A stretch of DNA of 64,000 nucleotides from Solimonas soli DSM 21787. GTDB taxonomy: Bacteria; Pseudomonadota; Gammaproteobacteria; Nevskiales; Nevskiaceae. Shown here piece after piece: positions 39,649 to 52,316 of this stretch (position 1 is its first letter; each line of letters begins with the position of its first letter). Made by a program: the position numbers and the translations under genes. Under the pieces are notes generated by a model, which saw nothing but the letters and a program-made list of their open reading frames with translations, was not told the origin of the DNA and did no database searches. The DNA lies in the NCBI RefSeq assembly GCF_000474945.1, contig NZ_AXDW01000010.1:1-64000 (forward strand), given 5' to 3'.

Positions 39649-40533
39649 ATGACGTCTTCCGCCGGTGCGCGCTTTCGCGCCGCCCTTGCCGCCGAAAAGC
39701 CCTTGCAGGTGATCGGCGCGATCAACGCCAACCATGCCCTGCTCGCCAAGCGCGCCGGCTTCAAGGCGATCTATCTGTCGGGTGGTGGTGTTGCGGCCGG
39801 TTCGCTGGGCCTGCCGGATCTCGGCATCAACACCATGGACGATGTGCTGACCGACACGCGGCGCATCACCGACGTCTGCGACCTGCCGCTGCTGGTCGAC
39901 ATCGACACCGGCTTCGGGCCCTCCGCGTTCAACATCGAGCGCACCATCAAGTCGCTGATCAAGGCCGGCGCCGCCGCCTGCCACATCGAGGACCAGGTCG
40001 GCGCCAAGCGCTGTGGCCATCGGCCGGGCAAGGAAATCGTCACGCAGGGCGAGATGGTCGACCGCGTGAAGGCCGCCGCCGATGCCAAGACCGATCCGGA
40101 CTTCTTCCTGATCGCGCGCACCGACGCGATCCAGGCCGAAGGCGTCGATGCCGCGATCGAACGCGCGATCGCCTGCGTCGAGGCCGGCGCCGACGCGATC
40201 TTCGCCGAGGCCGCCTACGATCTGCCGACGTACAAGAAGTTTGTCGACGCGCTGAAAGTGCCGGTGCTCGCCAACATCACCGAGTTCGGCGCGACGCCGC
40301 TGTTCACGCGCGAGGAGCTGGCCTCGGTCGGCGTCGGCATCCAGCTCTATCCGCTGTCCGCGTTCCGCGCGGCGAACAAGGCCGCCGAAGCCGTCTACAC
40401 CTCGATCCGCACCAACGGGCACCAGAAGGACGTGCTCGAGCTGATGCAGACGCGCGCCGAACTGTACGACCGCATCGGTTATCACGCCTTCGAGAACAAG
40501 CTCGACGCGCTGTTCGCGTCGAAGAAGAAGTAA
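39649..40533 (+). CDS. prpB: 2-methylisocitrate lyase
   Basis: PrpB cleaves 2-methylisocitrate into pyruvate and succinate, the last step of the methylcitrate cycle. The 294-residue protein has the isocitrate-lyase superfamily active-site loop [12 protein letters not shown] (catalytic Cys), the metal-binding DIDTGFG, and [12 protein letters not shown] precedes the ATG. It is the first gene of the operon. Confidence 0.95.
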   Translation: MTSSAGARFRAALAAEKPLQVIGAINANHALLAKRAGFKAIYLSGGGVAAGSLGLPDLGINTMDDVLTDTRRITDVCDLPLLVDIDTGFGPSAFNIERTIKSLIKAGAAACHIEDQVGAKRCGHRPGKEIVTQGEMVDRVKAAADAKTDPDFFLIARTDAIQAEGVDAAIERAIACVEAGADAIFAEAAYDLPTYKKFVDALKVPVLANITEFGATPLFTREELASVGVGIQLYPLSAFRAANKAAEAVYTSIRTNGHQKDVLELMQTRAELYDRIGYHAFENKLDALFASKKK

Positions 40534-40576
40534 GTCCACGCCATACGCCTACGTCGACGATTCCCAGGAGAAGCAG

Positions 40577-41740
40577 ATGAGCGAAACCACCGCGGCGCCG
40601 GCCGGCGCCTTCAAGCCCAAGAAATCCGTCGCGCTGTCCGGCACTGCCGCCGGCAACACCGCGCTGTGCACGGTCGGCCGTTCCGGCAACGACCTGCATT
40701 ACCGCGGCTACGACATCCTCGACGTCGCCGCGCAGTGCGAGTTCGAGGAAATCGCCCATCTGCTCGTGCACGGCAAGCTGCCGACGATCGCCGAGCTGGC
40801 GGCGTACAAGGCCAAGCTGAAGTCGCTGCGCGGCTTGCCGGCCGCCGTGAAGACGGCGCTCGAACAGCTGCCGCCGTCCTCGCATCCGATGGACGTCATG
40901 CGCACCGGCGTCTCGGTGCTCGGCTGCGTGAAGCCGGAGAAGGACGACCACAACCATCCGGGCGCGCGCGACATCGCCGACAAGCTGATGGCCTCGCTCG
41001 GCTCGATGCTGCTGTACTGGTACCACTTCGCCTACAACGGCAAGCGCATCGAGGTCGAGACCGATGACGACTCGATCGGCGGCCACTTCCTGCACCTGCT
41101 GCATGGCAAGAAGCCGAGCGAGTCCTGGGTCAAGGCCATGCACACCTCGCTGGTGCTGTACGCCGAGCACGAATTCAACGCCTCGACCTTCACCTGCCGC
41201 GTCATCGCCGGCACCGGCTCGGACATGTACTCGGCGATCGCCGGCGGCATCGGCGCGCTGCGTGGCCCGAAGCACGGCGGCGCCAACGAAGTCGCCTTCG
41301 AGATCCAGAAGCGCTACGACACGCCGGACGAAGCGGAAGCCGACATCAAGGCGCGCGTCGAGAAGAAGGAAGTGGTGATCGGTTTCGGCCACCCGGTCTA
41401 CACCATCGCCGATCCGCGCAACAAGGTCATCAAGGAAGTTGCGCGCAAGCTGTCGAAGGAAGCCGGCTCGATGAAGATGTTCGACATCGCCGAGCGTCTC
41501 GAAACGGTGATGTGGGACATCAAGAAGATGTTCCCGAACCTCGACTGGTTCAGCGCGGTCAGCTACCACGTGATGGGCGTGCCGACCGACATGTTCACGC
41601 CGCTGTTCGTCATCGCCCGCACTTCGGGCTGGAGCGCGCACATCATCGAGCAGCGCATCGACGGCAAGATCATCCGTCCTTCGGCGAATTACGTCGGCCC
41701 GGAAGATCTCAAGTTCGTTCCGCTCAAGGACCGCAAGTAA
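40577..41740 (+). CDS. prpC: 2-methylcitrate synthase
   Basis: PrpC condenses propionyl-CoA with oxaloacetate. The 387-residue protein is a citrate-synthase fold with histidine regions GGAN ([12 protein letters not shown]) and [13 protein letters not shown]. The catalytic aspartate segment is [20 protein letters not shown] (partial). Length of about 390 fits the short methylcitrate synthases. AGGAG precedes the ATG. Confidence 0.95.
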   Translation: MSETTAAPAGAFKPKKSVALSGTAAGNTALCTVGRSGNDLHYRGYDILDVAAQCEFEEIAHLLVHGKLPTIAELAAYKAKLKSLRGLPAAVKTALEQLPPSSHPMDVMRTGVSVLGCVKPEKDDHNHPGARDIADKLMASLGSMLLYWYHFAYNGKRIEVETDDDSIGGHFLHLLHGKKPSESWVKAMHTSLVLYAEHEFNASTFTCRVIAGTGSDMYSAIAGGIGALRGPKHGGANEVAFEIQKRYDTPDEAEADIKARVEKKEVVIGFGHPVYTIADPRNKVIKEVARKLSKEAGSMKMFDIAERLETVMWDIKKMFPNLDWFSAVSYHVMGVPTDMFTPLFVIARTSGWSAHIIEQRIDGKIIRPSANYVGPEDLKFVPLKDRK

Positions 41741-41760
41741 AAGCCCGAGCAAAGGCAATC

Positions 41761-41835
41761 AACCACGGATTTCGCAGATGACACAGAAAAGATCTCTATC
41801 TTTTTGATCTGTGTAGATCTGTGGAATCTGTGGTT
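41761..41835. repeat. 75-bp imperfect hairpin repeat between prpC and acnD
   Basis: The left arm (AACCACGGATTTCGCAGATG, then ACACAG) is the reverse complement, with few mismatches, of the right arm ending GTAGATCTGTGGAATCTGTG then GTT. The base composition is far more AT-rich than the genes around it. Similar ACCACGGATT...AATCCGTGGT elements are scattered in many proteobacterial genomes, so this is probably a mobile palindromic repeat. In the mRNA it would form a stable stem before acnD. Confidence 0.7.
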
Positions 41836-41855
41836 CATCTTTTTGAAGAGCCGTC

Positions 41856-44468
<2,613 letters not shown>

Positions 44469-44561
44469 TCGAGGCCGGAATCCGGCCACTGGACCTCGTC
44501 CATGCGCGGCTTCTCGCGCAGGGCGCCCTCAAACTGCAAACCAGACGCTGCACCGATCCCC

Positions 44562-45761
44562 ATGACCCACGTACCGCAGATCAAAGTCCCGGCCACCTAC
44601 ATGCGCGGCGGCACGTCGAAAGGCGTGTTCTTCAAGCTCGACGACCTGCCGGAGCGCTGCCGTGAGCCGGGCGAGGCGCGCGACAGGTTCCTGCTGCGCG
44701 TGATCGGCTCGCCCGATCCATACGGCGCGCAGATCGACGGCATGGGCGGCGCCACGTCGAGCACGTCGAAGACGGTGATCCTGTCGAAGAGCGCGAAGCC
44801 GGATCACGACGTCGACTACCGCTTCGGCCAGGTGTCGATCGACAAGGCTTTCGTCGACTGGTCCGGCAACTGCGGCAATCTTACCGCCGCGGTCGGCTCG
44901 TTCGCCATCAACAACGGCCTCGTCGACGCGTCGCGCATCCCCCAGAACGGCCACTGTGTCGTGCGCATCTGGCAGACGCAGATCAACAAGACCATCATCG
45001 CGCACGTGCCGATCAGCAATGGCCAGGTGCAGGAAACGGGCGACTTCGAACTCGACGGCGTGACCTTCCCGGCCGCCGAAGTGCAGATCGAATTCCTCGA
45101 TCCGGCCGAGGAAGGCGATGAGGGCGGTTCGATGTTTCCGACCGGCAAGCTCGTCGACGATCTCGAAGTGCCGGGCGTCGGTCGGCTTCAGGCAACGATG
45201 ATCAATGCCGGCATTCCGACGATCTTCGTCAATGCCGACGAGATCGGCTACACCGGCACCGAGCTGCGCGAGGCGATCAACAGCGATCCGAAAGCGCTCG
45301 AGAAGTTCGAGACGATCCGCGCCTACGGCGCCTTGCGCATGGGCCTGATCAAGGACGTCGCGGAAGCGGCCAAGCGCCAGCACACGCCGAAAGTCGCGTT
45401 CGTCGCGCCGCCGAAGGACTACGTGTCGTCGAGCGGCAAGCAGATCAAGGCCGGCGACATCGACCTCAACGTGCGCGCGCTGTCGATGGGCAAGCTGCAC
45501 CACGCGATGATGGGCACCGCGGCCGTCGCCATCGGCACCGCCGCGGCGATTCCCGGCACGCTGGTCAATCTCGCGGCCGGCGGCGGCGAGCGCGAAGCGG
45601 TGCGTTTCGGCCACCCGTCCGGCACCTTGCGCGTCGGCGCGGCGGCGGCCTTCGAGCCATCGCCCAATGGGGGCCAGTGGGTCGTCAAGAAGGCGATGAT
45701 GTCGCGCAGCGCGCGCGTGCTGATGGAAGGCTGGGTGCGCGTGCCGGGCGATTCGTTCTGA
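44562..45761 (+). CDS. prpF: 2-methylaconitate cis-trans isomerase PrpF
   Basis: PrpF isomerises the trans-2-methylaconitate-type product of AcnD so that aconitase can hydrate it. The 399-residue protein has two diaminopimelate-epimerase-like halves, with MRGGTSKGVFF at the N terminus, DWSGNCGNLTAAVG and GHPSGTLRVGA. It ends the operon and is followed by a strong terminator. Confidence 0.94.
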   Translation: MTHVPQIKVPATYMRGGTSKGVFFKLDDLPERCREPGEARDRFLLRVIGSPDPYGAQIDGMGGATSSTSKTVILSKSAKPDHDVDYRFGQVSIDKAFVDWSGNCGNLTAAVGSFAINNGLVDASRIPQNGHCVVRIWQTQINKTIIAHVPISNGQVQETGDFELDGVTFPAAEVQIEFLDPAEEGDEGGSMFPTGKLVDDLEVPGVGRLQATMINAGIPTIFVNADEIGYTGTELREAINSDPKALEKFETIRAYGALRMGLIKDVAEAAKRQHTPKVAFVAPPKDYVSSSGKQIKAGDIDLNVRALSMGKLHHAMMGTAAVAIGTAAAIPGTLVNLAAGGGEREAVRFGHPSGTLRVGAAAAFEPSPNGGQWVVKKAMMSRSARVLMEGWVRVPGDSF

Positions 45762-45791
45762 AGCGGCGCCGGCCCGCGATTGCGCGGTCAA

Positions 45792-45832
45792 GACGAAGCC
45801 CGGACGGCGTGAGCCGTCCGGGCTTCGTCGTT
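45792..45832 (+). terminator. Strong terminator after prpF
   Basis: A 17-bp perfect stem (GACGAAGCCCGGACGGC at 45792-45808, its complement at 45813-45829) with a GTGA loop is followed by GTT. The T-tract is short, but the stem is the longest in the window. The 160 bp from here to the next start contain nothing else recognised. Confidence 0.8.
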
Positions 45833-45996
45833 GCGCGGGGAGGCTCAGAGCCGCGCCGCGCAGTCGAAACGGCGGTGCCGGCGGCGTGTCGTGGCCGGGC
45901 TTCGATGTTCCGTCCGGATTGCATCATCGCCGCGCCGGCGTGGACGGCGGCCGCGGTTCTGGCAAGCTGCGCGCATCGAGCCAGCCGGGATGCGCC

Positions 45997-47402
45997 GTGA
46001 CGGAAAGCGGGAATTCGAAGAAGACGAAAATCGAAGGGGCGCGTCGGCGCCTGCTCGGCCTGCGGCCGGTGTCGGTGGTGTCGTGGCGCGATGCGGTCGC
46101 CACGCTGCTGCCGATCCTGCTGCTCAGCGCCGCGGCGATCTACGCGACGCTGCACTTCGTGCGGCCGGCGCCGCCGCGGCATCTGGTGATGGCGGGCGGG
46201 CCGGACGGCAGCAACTTCCGCAACATCGCCGAGCGCTACCGGCAGATTCTCGCGCGCAACGGCATCGAGCTGAGCATCGTGGCGACGCACGGCTCGGCCG
46301 AGAATCTCGATCTGCTGGCCGAAAACCGGGTCGACATCGCGCTCGTGCAGTCCGGCGTGACGCGCAAGGACGGCACCGACGAGATCGTCTCGCTGGGCAC
46401 CATGTTCCGCCAGCCGGTGACCATCTTCTACCGCACGCCGAAGCCGATCACGCGCCTGTCCGAGCTCGACGGCCTGCGCATCGCCGTCGGCCACGAGGGC
46501 AGCGGCACGCGCGTGCTGGCGATCACCCTGCTCGACGGCAACGGCATCGAACCCGGCGGCAGGACGCAGTTCCTCGATCTGGAAGGCGGCGAGGCGGCGC
46601 AGGCCCTGCTCGACCGCCGCATCGACGCCGCCTTCCTGTCCGGCGATTCGGCGAATCTCGGCGCCGTGCGCCGGCTCCTGCACGCCGACGGCATCCGCCT
46701 GTTCGACTTCGTGCAGGGCGAGGCCTACGAGCGGCGCTACCGCTACCTCAACCGCTTCGAGCTGCCGGCCGGCGCCTTCGATCTCGGCGCCAACCTGCCC
46801 GACCATCGCATCACCATGCTGGCGCCGACCGTCGAGCTGCTCGCGCACGCCGATCTGCATCCGGCGCTGTCCGATCTGCTCGTCGAGGCCGGCCAGGAAG
46901 TGCATGGCCGCGGTTCGCTGATGCAGAACCCCGGCGAGTTCCCGCACGCCATCGAGCACGACTATCCGATGAGCGAGGACGCCGCGCGCTACTACAAGTC
47001 CGGCAAGAGCCTCGCATACCGCTATCTGCCGTTCTGGCTGGCCAGCCTCGTCAACCGCGTCGCGCTGGTGCTGGTGCCGATCATCGTCGTGCTGATTCCG
47101 GCCTGCGCTTCGCGCCCGACCTCTACGGCTGGCGCATTCGCCGTCGCCTCTACCGGCACTACGGCGAGCTGATGGCGCTCGAACGCGCCATGGCCGAACC
47201 GACCACGCCGGAACAGCGCACGGCGATGATCGAACAGCTCGATCGCATCGAGAAGGCGGTGGTCGGCACCAAGATGCCCGGCGCCTTCGCCGACCAGGCC
47301 TACATCCTGCGCCGCCACATCCGCTTCGTGCGCGACAGCCTCGCGCCGGGCGCGGCGAAGCCGGCGGACGACGAGACCGCGATCTTCGGCGCCCGGCGCT
47401 GA
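45997..47402 (+). pseudogene. TAXI-family TRAP solute-binding protein, frameshifted
   Basis: The first frame (GTG 45997 to TGA 47172) has an N-terminal membrane anchor (about 25-50) and a TAXI periplasmic binding domain (MAGGPDGSNFRNIAERYRQIL, FVQGEAYERRY). A second membrane segment near residue 355-370 follows. After VVLIP the frame turns to low-complexity residues, while the +2 frame continues as LRFAPDLYGWRIRRRLYRHYGEL (partial) to 47402. That is the normal family C terminus. One missing base near 47099-47104 (GGCCTGCGC instead of GGCnCTGCGC) would explain it. It is either a real mutation or a base-calling error. No TRAP membrane subunits are adjacent. Confidence 0.75.
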
Positions 47403-47407
47403 AAGCG

Positions 47408-47440
47408 GTGCCGCGAGCGCGGCGCCTGATGCGTTTTTAC
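47408..47440 (+). terminator. Possible terminator after the TAXI gene
   Basis: GGTGCCGCG/CGCGGCGCC (47408-47427) forms a short-loop stem; TGATGCG and TTTTTA follow. The T-tract is displaced by 7 nt, so termination may be weak. Confidence 0.45.
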
Positions 47441-47522
47441 CATCGGCGCGCGCGCCGCTTGTCATGGTGCCGACAAGCAGCGCATCTATGGTCCTCCGTC
47501 TTTTCGACGAGGAATCGCGGCA

Positions 47523-48935
47523 ATGGGCAACAATGGCAACGATGGCGGCAAGCCGGTTGATCTGACGCGGCGCCGTGTGCTGGCGGGCATCGCCGCCTCG
47601 GCCGGTGCCGCCGGACTGGCGGCCTGCGGCGGTTCCGACTCCGGTGACGACGCGGCTTCGCAGCCCTTGCCCGATCCCGAAGCGTCCGGCATCGATCACA
47701 TCGTCGTGGTGATGATGGAGAACCGCTCCTTCGATCACTACTTCAGCTGGGTGCCGGGCGCGACGACAGTCGACACGTCCAGGCTCAAGCTGCTCGACAG
47801 CGACGGCAATGCGGTCGCGGCGCGGCATCTGACCGACTACCAGAACTGCCAGCTCGCCGATCCCGATCACGGCTACGACGCCGGCCGCACGCATCTCAAC
47901 GGCGGCAAGATGGACGGCTTCCTGCTGACGCAGCCGGTCGGCGACGATTTCCCGATCGGCTTCTACACGGCCGACGACCTGCCGTTCTACAAGGGCGTTG
48001 TCGAGAACTTCACGCTCTGCGACCGCTACTTCACCGGCATCCTCGGCCCCACGCAGCCGAACCGCTACTACATGCACGCCGGCCAGACCGACAAGAAGAA
48101 CAACGACATCACCTTCTTCTCGCAGCCGACGGTGTGGGACGCGCTGAAGAGCGTCGGCCGCAGCGGCCGCTACTACTACGGCGACCTCGCCGGCTGGGCG
48201 CTGGTCAGCTTCGAATTCGCCGGCCACAACCCGGGCGTCGCCAACATCCGTCCGTATGCTCAGTTCCTCAAGGACGCGGCCAGCGGCGATCTCGCCGACG
48301 TCACCTACATCGATCCGTCGATGCTCGGTGAGGGCGCCGGCACCTCGAACGACGATCATCCGCTCGCCGACATTCGCAAGGGCCAGGTCCTGCTCAACGC
48401 GATCTACGACGCGCTGCGCACGAGCCCAGCCTGGGAGAAGACACTGCTGATCATCAACTACGACGAGTGGGGCGGCTTCTACGACCACGTCGAGCCGCCG
48501 TTCGCGCCGGTGACTTACGAGGAATACCAGGCCACCGGCAACGACGGCCGTCTCGGCTTCCGCGTGCCGTGCATGGCGATCGGCCCGCGCGTCAAGCGCG
48601 GCCACATCGCCAAGCAGCAGCTCGATCCGAACTCGATCCTCAACATGATCGCCTGGCGCTTCGGTTTCGCGCCGCTCGGCGCGCGCGGTGCGACGTCGAT
48701 GAACTTTGCACGCATCCTCGACTTCTCATCGGCACCGAAACTGGACGCGCCGGTCTTCGGCGTGCCGGACGACGCTTCGTTCGGGCAGGCCTGCTCGGCG
48801 CAGCTGTCGAACGCCAAGAGCACGATGACGCCGGAGCGCTACGCGGACGTCATGAACCGTCACGCCGAGCACGTCGAGGAATGGCAGTCGCTGGTGCAGG
48901 CGGCGCTGGCCGCCGGTCTGAGACCGCCGGCCTGA
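47523..48935 (+). CDS. Tat-exported phospholipase C-type phosphoesterase (PF04185)
   Basis: The 470-residue protein has a twin-arginine signal (LTRRRVLAGIAASAGAAGLAACGG, partial; the last part is also a lipobox). It has the PLC/acid phosphatase motif VVVMMENRSFDHYFSW near residue 65. Further family motifs are YTADDLPFYKGVVENFTLCD (partial), GPTQPNRYYMHAG and NYDEWGGFYDHVEPP. Such enzymes cleave phosphodiesters or phosphomonoesters outside the cytoplasm. It resembles non-haemolytic PLC but is shorter (usual length about 700) and lacks the C-terminal repeats. Confidence 0.88.
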   Translation: MGNNGNDGGKPVDLTRRRVLAGIAASAGAAGLAACGGSDSGDDAASQPLPDPEASGIDHIVVVMMENRSFDHYFSWVPGATTVDTSRLKLLDSDGNAVAARHLTDYQNCQLADPDHGYDAGRTHLNGGKMDGFLLTQPVGDDFPIGFYTADDLPFYKGVVENFTLCDRYFTGILGPTQPNRYYMHAGQTDKKNNDITFFSQPTVWDALKSVGRSGRYYYGDLAGWALVSFEFAGHNPGVANIRPYAQFLKDAASGDLADVTYIDPSMLGEGAGTSNDDHPLADIRKGQVLLNAIYDALRTSPAWEKTLLIINYDEWGGFYDHVEPPFAPVTYEEYQATGNDGRLGFRVPCMAIGPRVKRGHIAKQQLDPNSILNMIAWRFGFAPLGARGATSMNFARILDFSSAPKLDAPVFGVPDDASFGQACSAQLSNAKSTMTPERYADVMNRHAEHVEEWQSLVQAALAAGLRPPA

Positions 48936-48939
48936 GGCA

Positions 48940-48969
48940 ACGGCGCCGCGGGCCGGCAGGCGGCGCCGT
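48940..48969. repeat. GC-rich inverted repeat after the phosphoesterase gene
   Basis: ACGGCGCCGC (48940-48949) and GCGGCGCCGT (48960-48969) flank a 10-nt loop, 5 nt after the stop codon. There is no real T-tract, so it may only stabilise the mRNA end. Confidence 0.5.
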
Positions 48970-49110
48970 CGTTCGCCTATTCGTGAGATGGCGGCACGGA
49001 TCGCCGGCGAATTTTCCCGCGCACATCGGTTCGGCACGCGCACAGCCCACGTTCAGGCAACCTCGTCCATGGTCGACGGGCTTGCATGTGGAAGCGACGC
49101 GGAGAACCGA

Positions 49111-50592
49111 ATGACCATGACGCTGATCTCCACCGGAATCGACGGACTCGATCACGTCCTCGGCGGCGGACTCACGCCCAATCGTCTGTATCTCGTCGAA
49201 GGCGTGCCCGGCTCCGGCAAGACCACGCTGGCCCTGCAGTTCCTGCTCGCCGGCGTGAAGCTGAACGAGCCGACGCTGTACGTGACGCTGTCGGAGTCGA
49301 TCGCCGAACTCGGCGCGGTCGGCGCCTCGCACGGCTGGTCGTTCGACGGCATCGCCATCCGCGAACTGGCCGCTTCCGAGGAGGCGCTGCGGCCCGACGA
49401 CCAGTACACCATGTTCCATCCGTCCGAGGTGGAGCTCGGCGAGACCACGCGCACCATCCTCGAGGACGTCGAGCGCATCCAGCCGAAGCGCGTGGTGTTC
49501 GATTCCCTGTCCGAGCTGCGCCTGCTGGCCGGCAACTCGCTGCGCTACCGCCGCCAGATCCTCGCGCTCAAGCAGTTCTTCAGCGGCCGCAACTGCACGG
49601 TGATGCTGCTCGACGACATGACCAGCACCGATCACGATCTGCAGGTGCAGAGCATCGCGCACGGCGTGATCTCGCTGGAGCAGCTCAATCCCGACTACGG
49701 CACCGAACGCCGCCGCCTGCGCATCGTGAAGTACCGCGGCATGCGCTTTCGCGGCGGCTACCACGACTACATCATCGAGCGCGGCGGTCTCAAGGTGTTC
49801 GCGCGGCTGGTCGCCAGCGAGGCGCGCAAGGCGGTCGAGATGACGCGCTACGCCAGCGGCATCGCGGCGCTGGACGCCTTGATCGGCGGCGGCCTCGAAC
49901 GCGGCACGAGCACGCTGATCGCCGGCGCCGCCGGCACCGGCAAGTCGTCGCTGGCCGCGCAGTTCGTGCACGCCGCCGCGCTGCGCGGCGAGAAGGCGCT
50001 GATGCTGCTGTTCGACGAAAGCCTCAGCACGCTGGTCAAGCGCACCGGCGAGCTCAACATCGGTCTGCAGCCACATATCGATTCCGGCCAGGTGACGATC
50101 AAGCAGGTCGATCCCGCGGAGCTTTCGCCGGGCGAGTTGACCAACGCCATCCGCGCCGCGGTCGAGCGCGACGGCGTGTCGGTGGTGGTGATCGACAGCC
50201 TCAACGGCTATCTCAACGCCATGCCGGGCGAGCGGTTCCTCATCATCCAGCTGCACGAACTTTTGAGTTTCCTCGGCCAGCTCGGCGTGGCGACGCTGAT
50301 GGTCAGCGCGCATCACGGCCTGATCGGCAACAACATGACCACGCCGGTCGACGTCAGCTATCTGGCCGACACGGTGATCCTGATGCGCTACTTCGAAGCG
50401 CGCGGCGAGGTGCGGCAGGCGATCTCGGTGGTCAAGAAGCGCGGCGGCGCCCACGAGCGCAGCATCCGCGAGTTCAAGATGGCCGGCGGCCTGATCCAGA
50501 TCGGCCAGCCGCTGCGGGATTTCCACGGCGTGCTGACCGGCGTGCCGGTATTCCAGGGCGAGCAGGACGGCCTGATGGAGTCGCAGTCCTGA
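49111..50592 (+). CDS. KaiC-like double RecA-domain ATPase
   Basis: The 493-residue protein has two RecA/KaiC domains: Walker A GVPGSGKT (31-38) in the first and GAAGTGKS (about 272-279) in the second, with Walker B VVVIDSLNG. It has neither KaiA nor KaiB beside it, so a clock role is not implied. In proteobacteria such KaiC homologues often pair with a sensor kinase, as here: the hybrid kinase starts 36 nt after its stop. The ATG at 49111 follows GGAG. The 175-nt gap upstream (48936-49110) holds only the inverted repeat noted. Confidence 0.88.
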   Translation: MTMTLISTGIDGLDHVLGGGLTPNRLYLVEGVPGSGKTTLALQFLLAGVKLNEPTLYVTLSESIAELGAVGASHGWSFDGIAIRELAASEEALRPDDQYTMFHPSEVELGETTRTILEDVERIQPKRVVFDSLSELRLLAGNSLRYRRQILALKQFFSGRNCTVMLLDDMTSTDHDLQVQSIAHGVISLEQLNPDYGTERRRLRIVKYRGMRFRGGYHDYIIERGGLKVFARLVASEARKAVEMTRYASGIAALDALIGGGLERGTSTLIAGAAGTGKSSLAAQFVHAAALRGEKALMLLFDESLSTLVKRTGELNIGLQPHIDSGQVTIKQVDPAELSPGELTNAIRAAVERDGVSVVVIDSLNGYLNAMPGERFLIIQLHELLSFLGQLGVATLMVSAHHGLIGNNMTTPVDVSYLADTVILMRYFEARGEVRQAISVVKKRGGAHERSIREFKMAGGLIQIGQPLRDFHGVLTGVPVFQGEQDGLMESQS

Positions 50593-50627
50593 ACACGGTC
50601 CCGGCCGCGGCCAGCGTTGCGAGCGAC

Positions 50628-52169
50628 ATGCGCGTGCTGTTGCTGGCGCCGACGGTCAAGGATGCCGCGCTCACCTGCCAGGCCTTCGCGCCGCACGGCG
50701 TCAGCGTGGTGGCCTGCGCGGACATCGAGGACCTGCGCGCCGAGCTCGATGCCGGCGCCGGCGCGCTGCTGCTCGCCGAGGAGGCGCTGCCGCGGCAGCA
50801 GCCGCTGGCGCAGTGGCTCGATCGGCAGCCGGCCTGGTCCGACCTGCCGGTGCTGGTGCTGGCGCGGCCCAATACCGATTCGACCGCGCTGGCGCGCGCC
50901 ACGCAGCGGCTCGGCAACGTCACCATTCTCGTGCGTCCGACGCGCGTCGCGGCGCTCGTCAGCGCCGTGCAGGCGGCGCTGCGCGCGCGCGGCCGCCAGT
51001 ACCAGATCCGCCAGCACCTCGTCGAGCGCGCCGAGGTCGAGGAGCGCCTGCGTCTCAACGATCAGCGCAAGGACGAGTTCGTCGCGATCCTCGCGCACGA
51101 GCTGCGCAACCCGCTGGCGCCGATCAGCAATGCCCTGCACATCCTCAAGCCCTGGCTGGCGCGCGACGAGAAGATGGCGAGGTTCGGGCAGATGATGCTG
51201 CGCCAGCTCGGCAATCTCACGCGGCTGGTCAACGACCTGCTCGAAGTCTCGCGCGTGACGCGCGGCGAACTCGACCTGCACCGCCAGCGCATCGACGTGG
51301 CGACCGTGGTGCGCACCGCCGTCGAGTCGAGCCAGCCGCTGATCGATGCGCAGCGCCACCAGCTGAGCGTCACGCTGCCCTCGTCGCCGGTCTACCTGGA
51401 CGCCGATCCCATGCGCCTGGCGCAGGTGCTCTCCAACCTGCTCAACAATGCCGCCAAGTACACGCTCGGCAACGGCCACATCGCGCTGGCCGTGCGCGTC
51501 GAAGGCGCGCAGGTGGCGATCGAGGTGCAGGACGACGGCATGGGCATTCCGCCCGAGGACCAGGCGCGCATCTTCGAGCTGTTCATGCAGGTGCCGCAGA
51601 ACCGCACGCGCGCGCAGGGCGGGCTCGGCATCGGCCTGACATTGGTGAAGCGCCTGACCGAGCTGCACGGCGGCTCGGTGGAAGTGGCCAGCGCCGGCCG
51701 CGACCAGGGCAGCCGCTTCACCGTGCGCCTGCCGCTCGCGCCGGCGCCGGACGCCGCCGCCGCCGACGACGACCGCGCCGCCGAGCCCGACCTGTCCTTC
51801 CTGCGGGCGCTGATCGCCGACGACAATCGCGACGCCGCCGACTCGCTGGGCCTGCTGCTGCAGCGCTTCGGCGCGTCGGTGGACATCGCCTACAGCGGCG
51901 CGCAGGCGCTCGGCGCCGCTGATCCGCGGCGCATCAACGTCGCGATTCTCGACGTCGGCATGCCGGACATCAGCGGTCTGGAAGTGGCACGGCGCATCCG
52001 CGCCCAGGCCGAAGGCCAGGCGCTGCGGCTGATCGCGCTGACCGGCTGGGGCCAGAGGCACGACATTCTCGATACGCGCGCGGCCGGTTTCGATCATCAC
52101 CTGACCAAGCCGGTCGACATCGCGGCCCTGGTCGAACTGCTGAGCCGCGTCCGCCCGCCCGCGGCCTGA
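50628..52169 (+). CDS. Hybrid histidine kinase/response regulator
   Basis: The 513-residue protein has a degenerate receiver-like N-terminal domain (about 1-115, MRVLLLAPTVKDAAL, with no clear acidic pocket). It is followed by a short coiled coil, HisKA (FVAILAHELRNPLAP, His near 157), a HATPase domain (N-box LSNLLNNAAKY near 268; GLGIGLTLVKRL) and a C-terminal receiver (phosphoacceptor D near 442 in VAILDVGMPDISG). No membrane segment is seen, so it senses inside the cell, perhaps through the KaiC-like ATPase. The start is the ATG at 50628; the frame is open back into the previous gene. Confidence 0.87.
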   Translation: MRVLLLAPTVKDAALTCQAFAPHGVSVVACADIEDLRAELDAGAGALLLAEEALPRQQPLAQWLDRQPAWSDLPVLVLARPNTDSTALARATQRLGNVTILVRPTRVAALVSAVQAALRARGRQYQIRQHLVERAEVEERLRLNDQRKDEFVAILAHELRNPLAPISNALHILKPWLARDEKMARFGQMMLRQLGNLTRLVNDLLEVSRVTRGELDLHRQRIDVATVVRTAVESSQPLIDAQRHQLSVTLPSSPVYLDADPMRLAQVLSNLLNNAAKYTLGNGHIALAVRVEGAQVAIEVQDDGMGIPPEDQARIFELFMQVPQNRTRAQGGLGIGLTLVKRLTELHGGSVEVASAGRDQGSRFTVRLPLAPAPDAAAADDDRAAEPDLSFLRALIADDNRDAADSLGLLLQRFGASVDIAYSGAQALGAADPRRINVAILDVGMPDISGLEVARRIRAQAEGQALRLIALTGWGQRHDILDTRAAGFDHHLTKPVDIAALVELLSRVRPPAA

Positions 52170-52316
52170 ACCGGCGCGGTGCCGGCCTGGCGCGCCCTGT
52201 CAAATCGCCGACACGGCGCTCCGCTACACTCCCGCGCTCGGGGGCCGGGTGCCGCAACGCGGGCATCGGCTGCGTCAGGGCGGTCCTGACGGCATCGCAT
52301 CTTGGGGAGCGGGTCC
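52170..52316. other. Intergenic gap before the second phosphoesterase
   Basis: A TACACT (52225-52230) could be a -10, but no good -35 at proper distance is seen. GTCAGGGCGG-TCCTGAC near 52275 is a small inverted repeat just before the Shine-Dalgarno GGGGAG. Confidence 0.35.

Noticed and set aside
49086-50600. N-terminal extension of the hybrid kinase through the KaiC-like gene
   Set aside because: The overlapping frame encodes the KaiC-like ATPase with two Walker motifs; the extension is a repetitive Arg/Ala-rich shadow.
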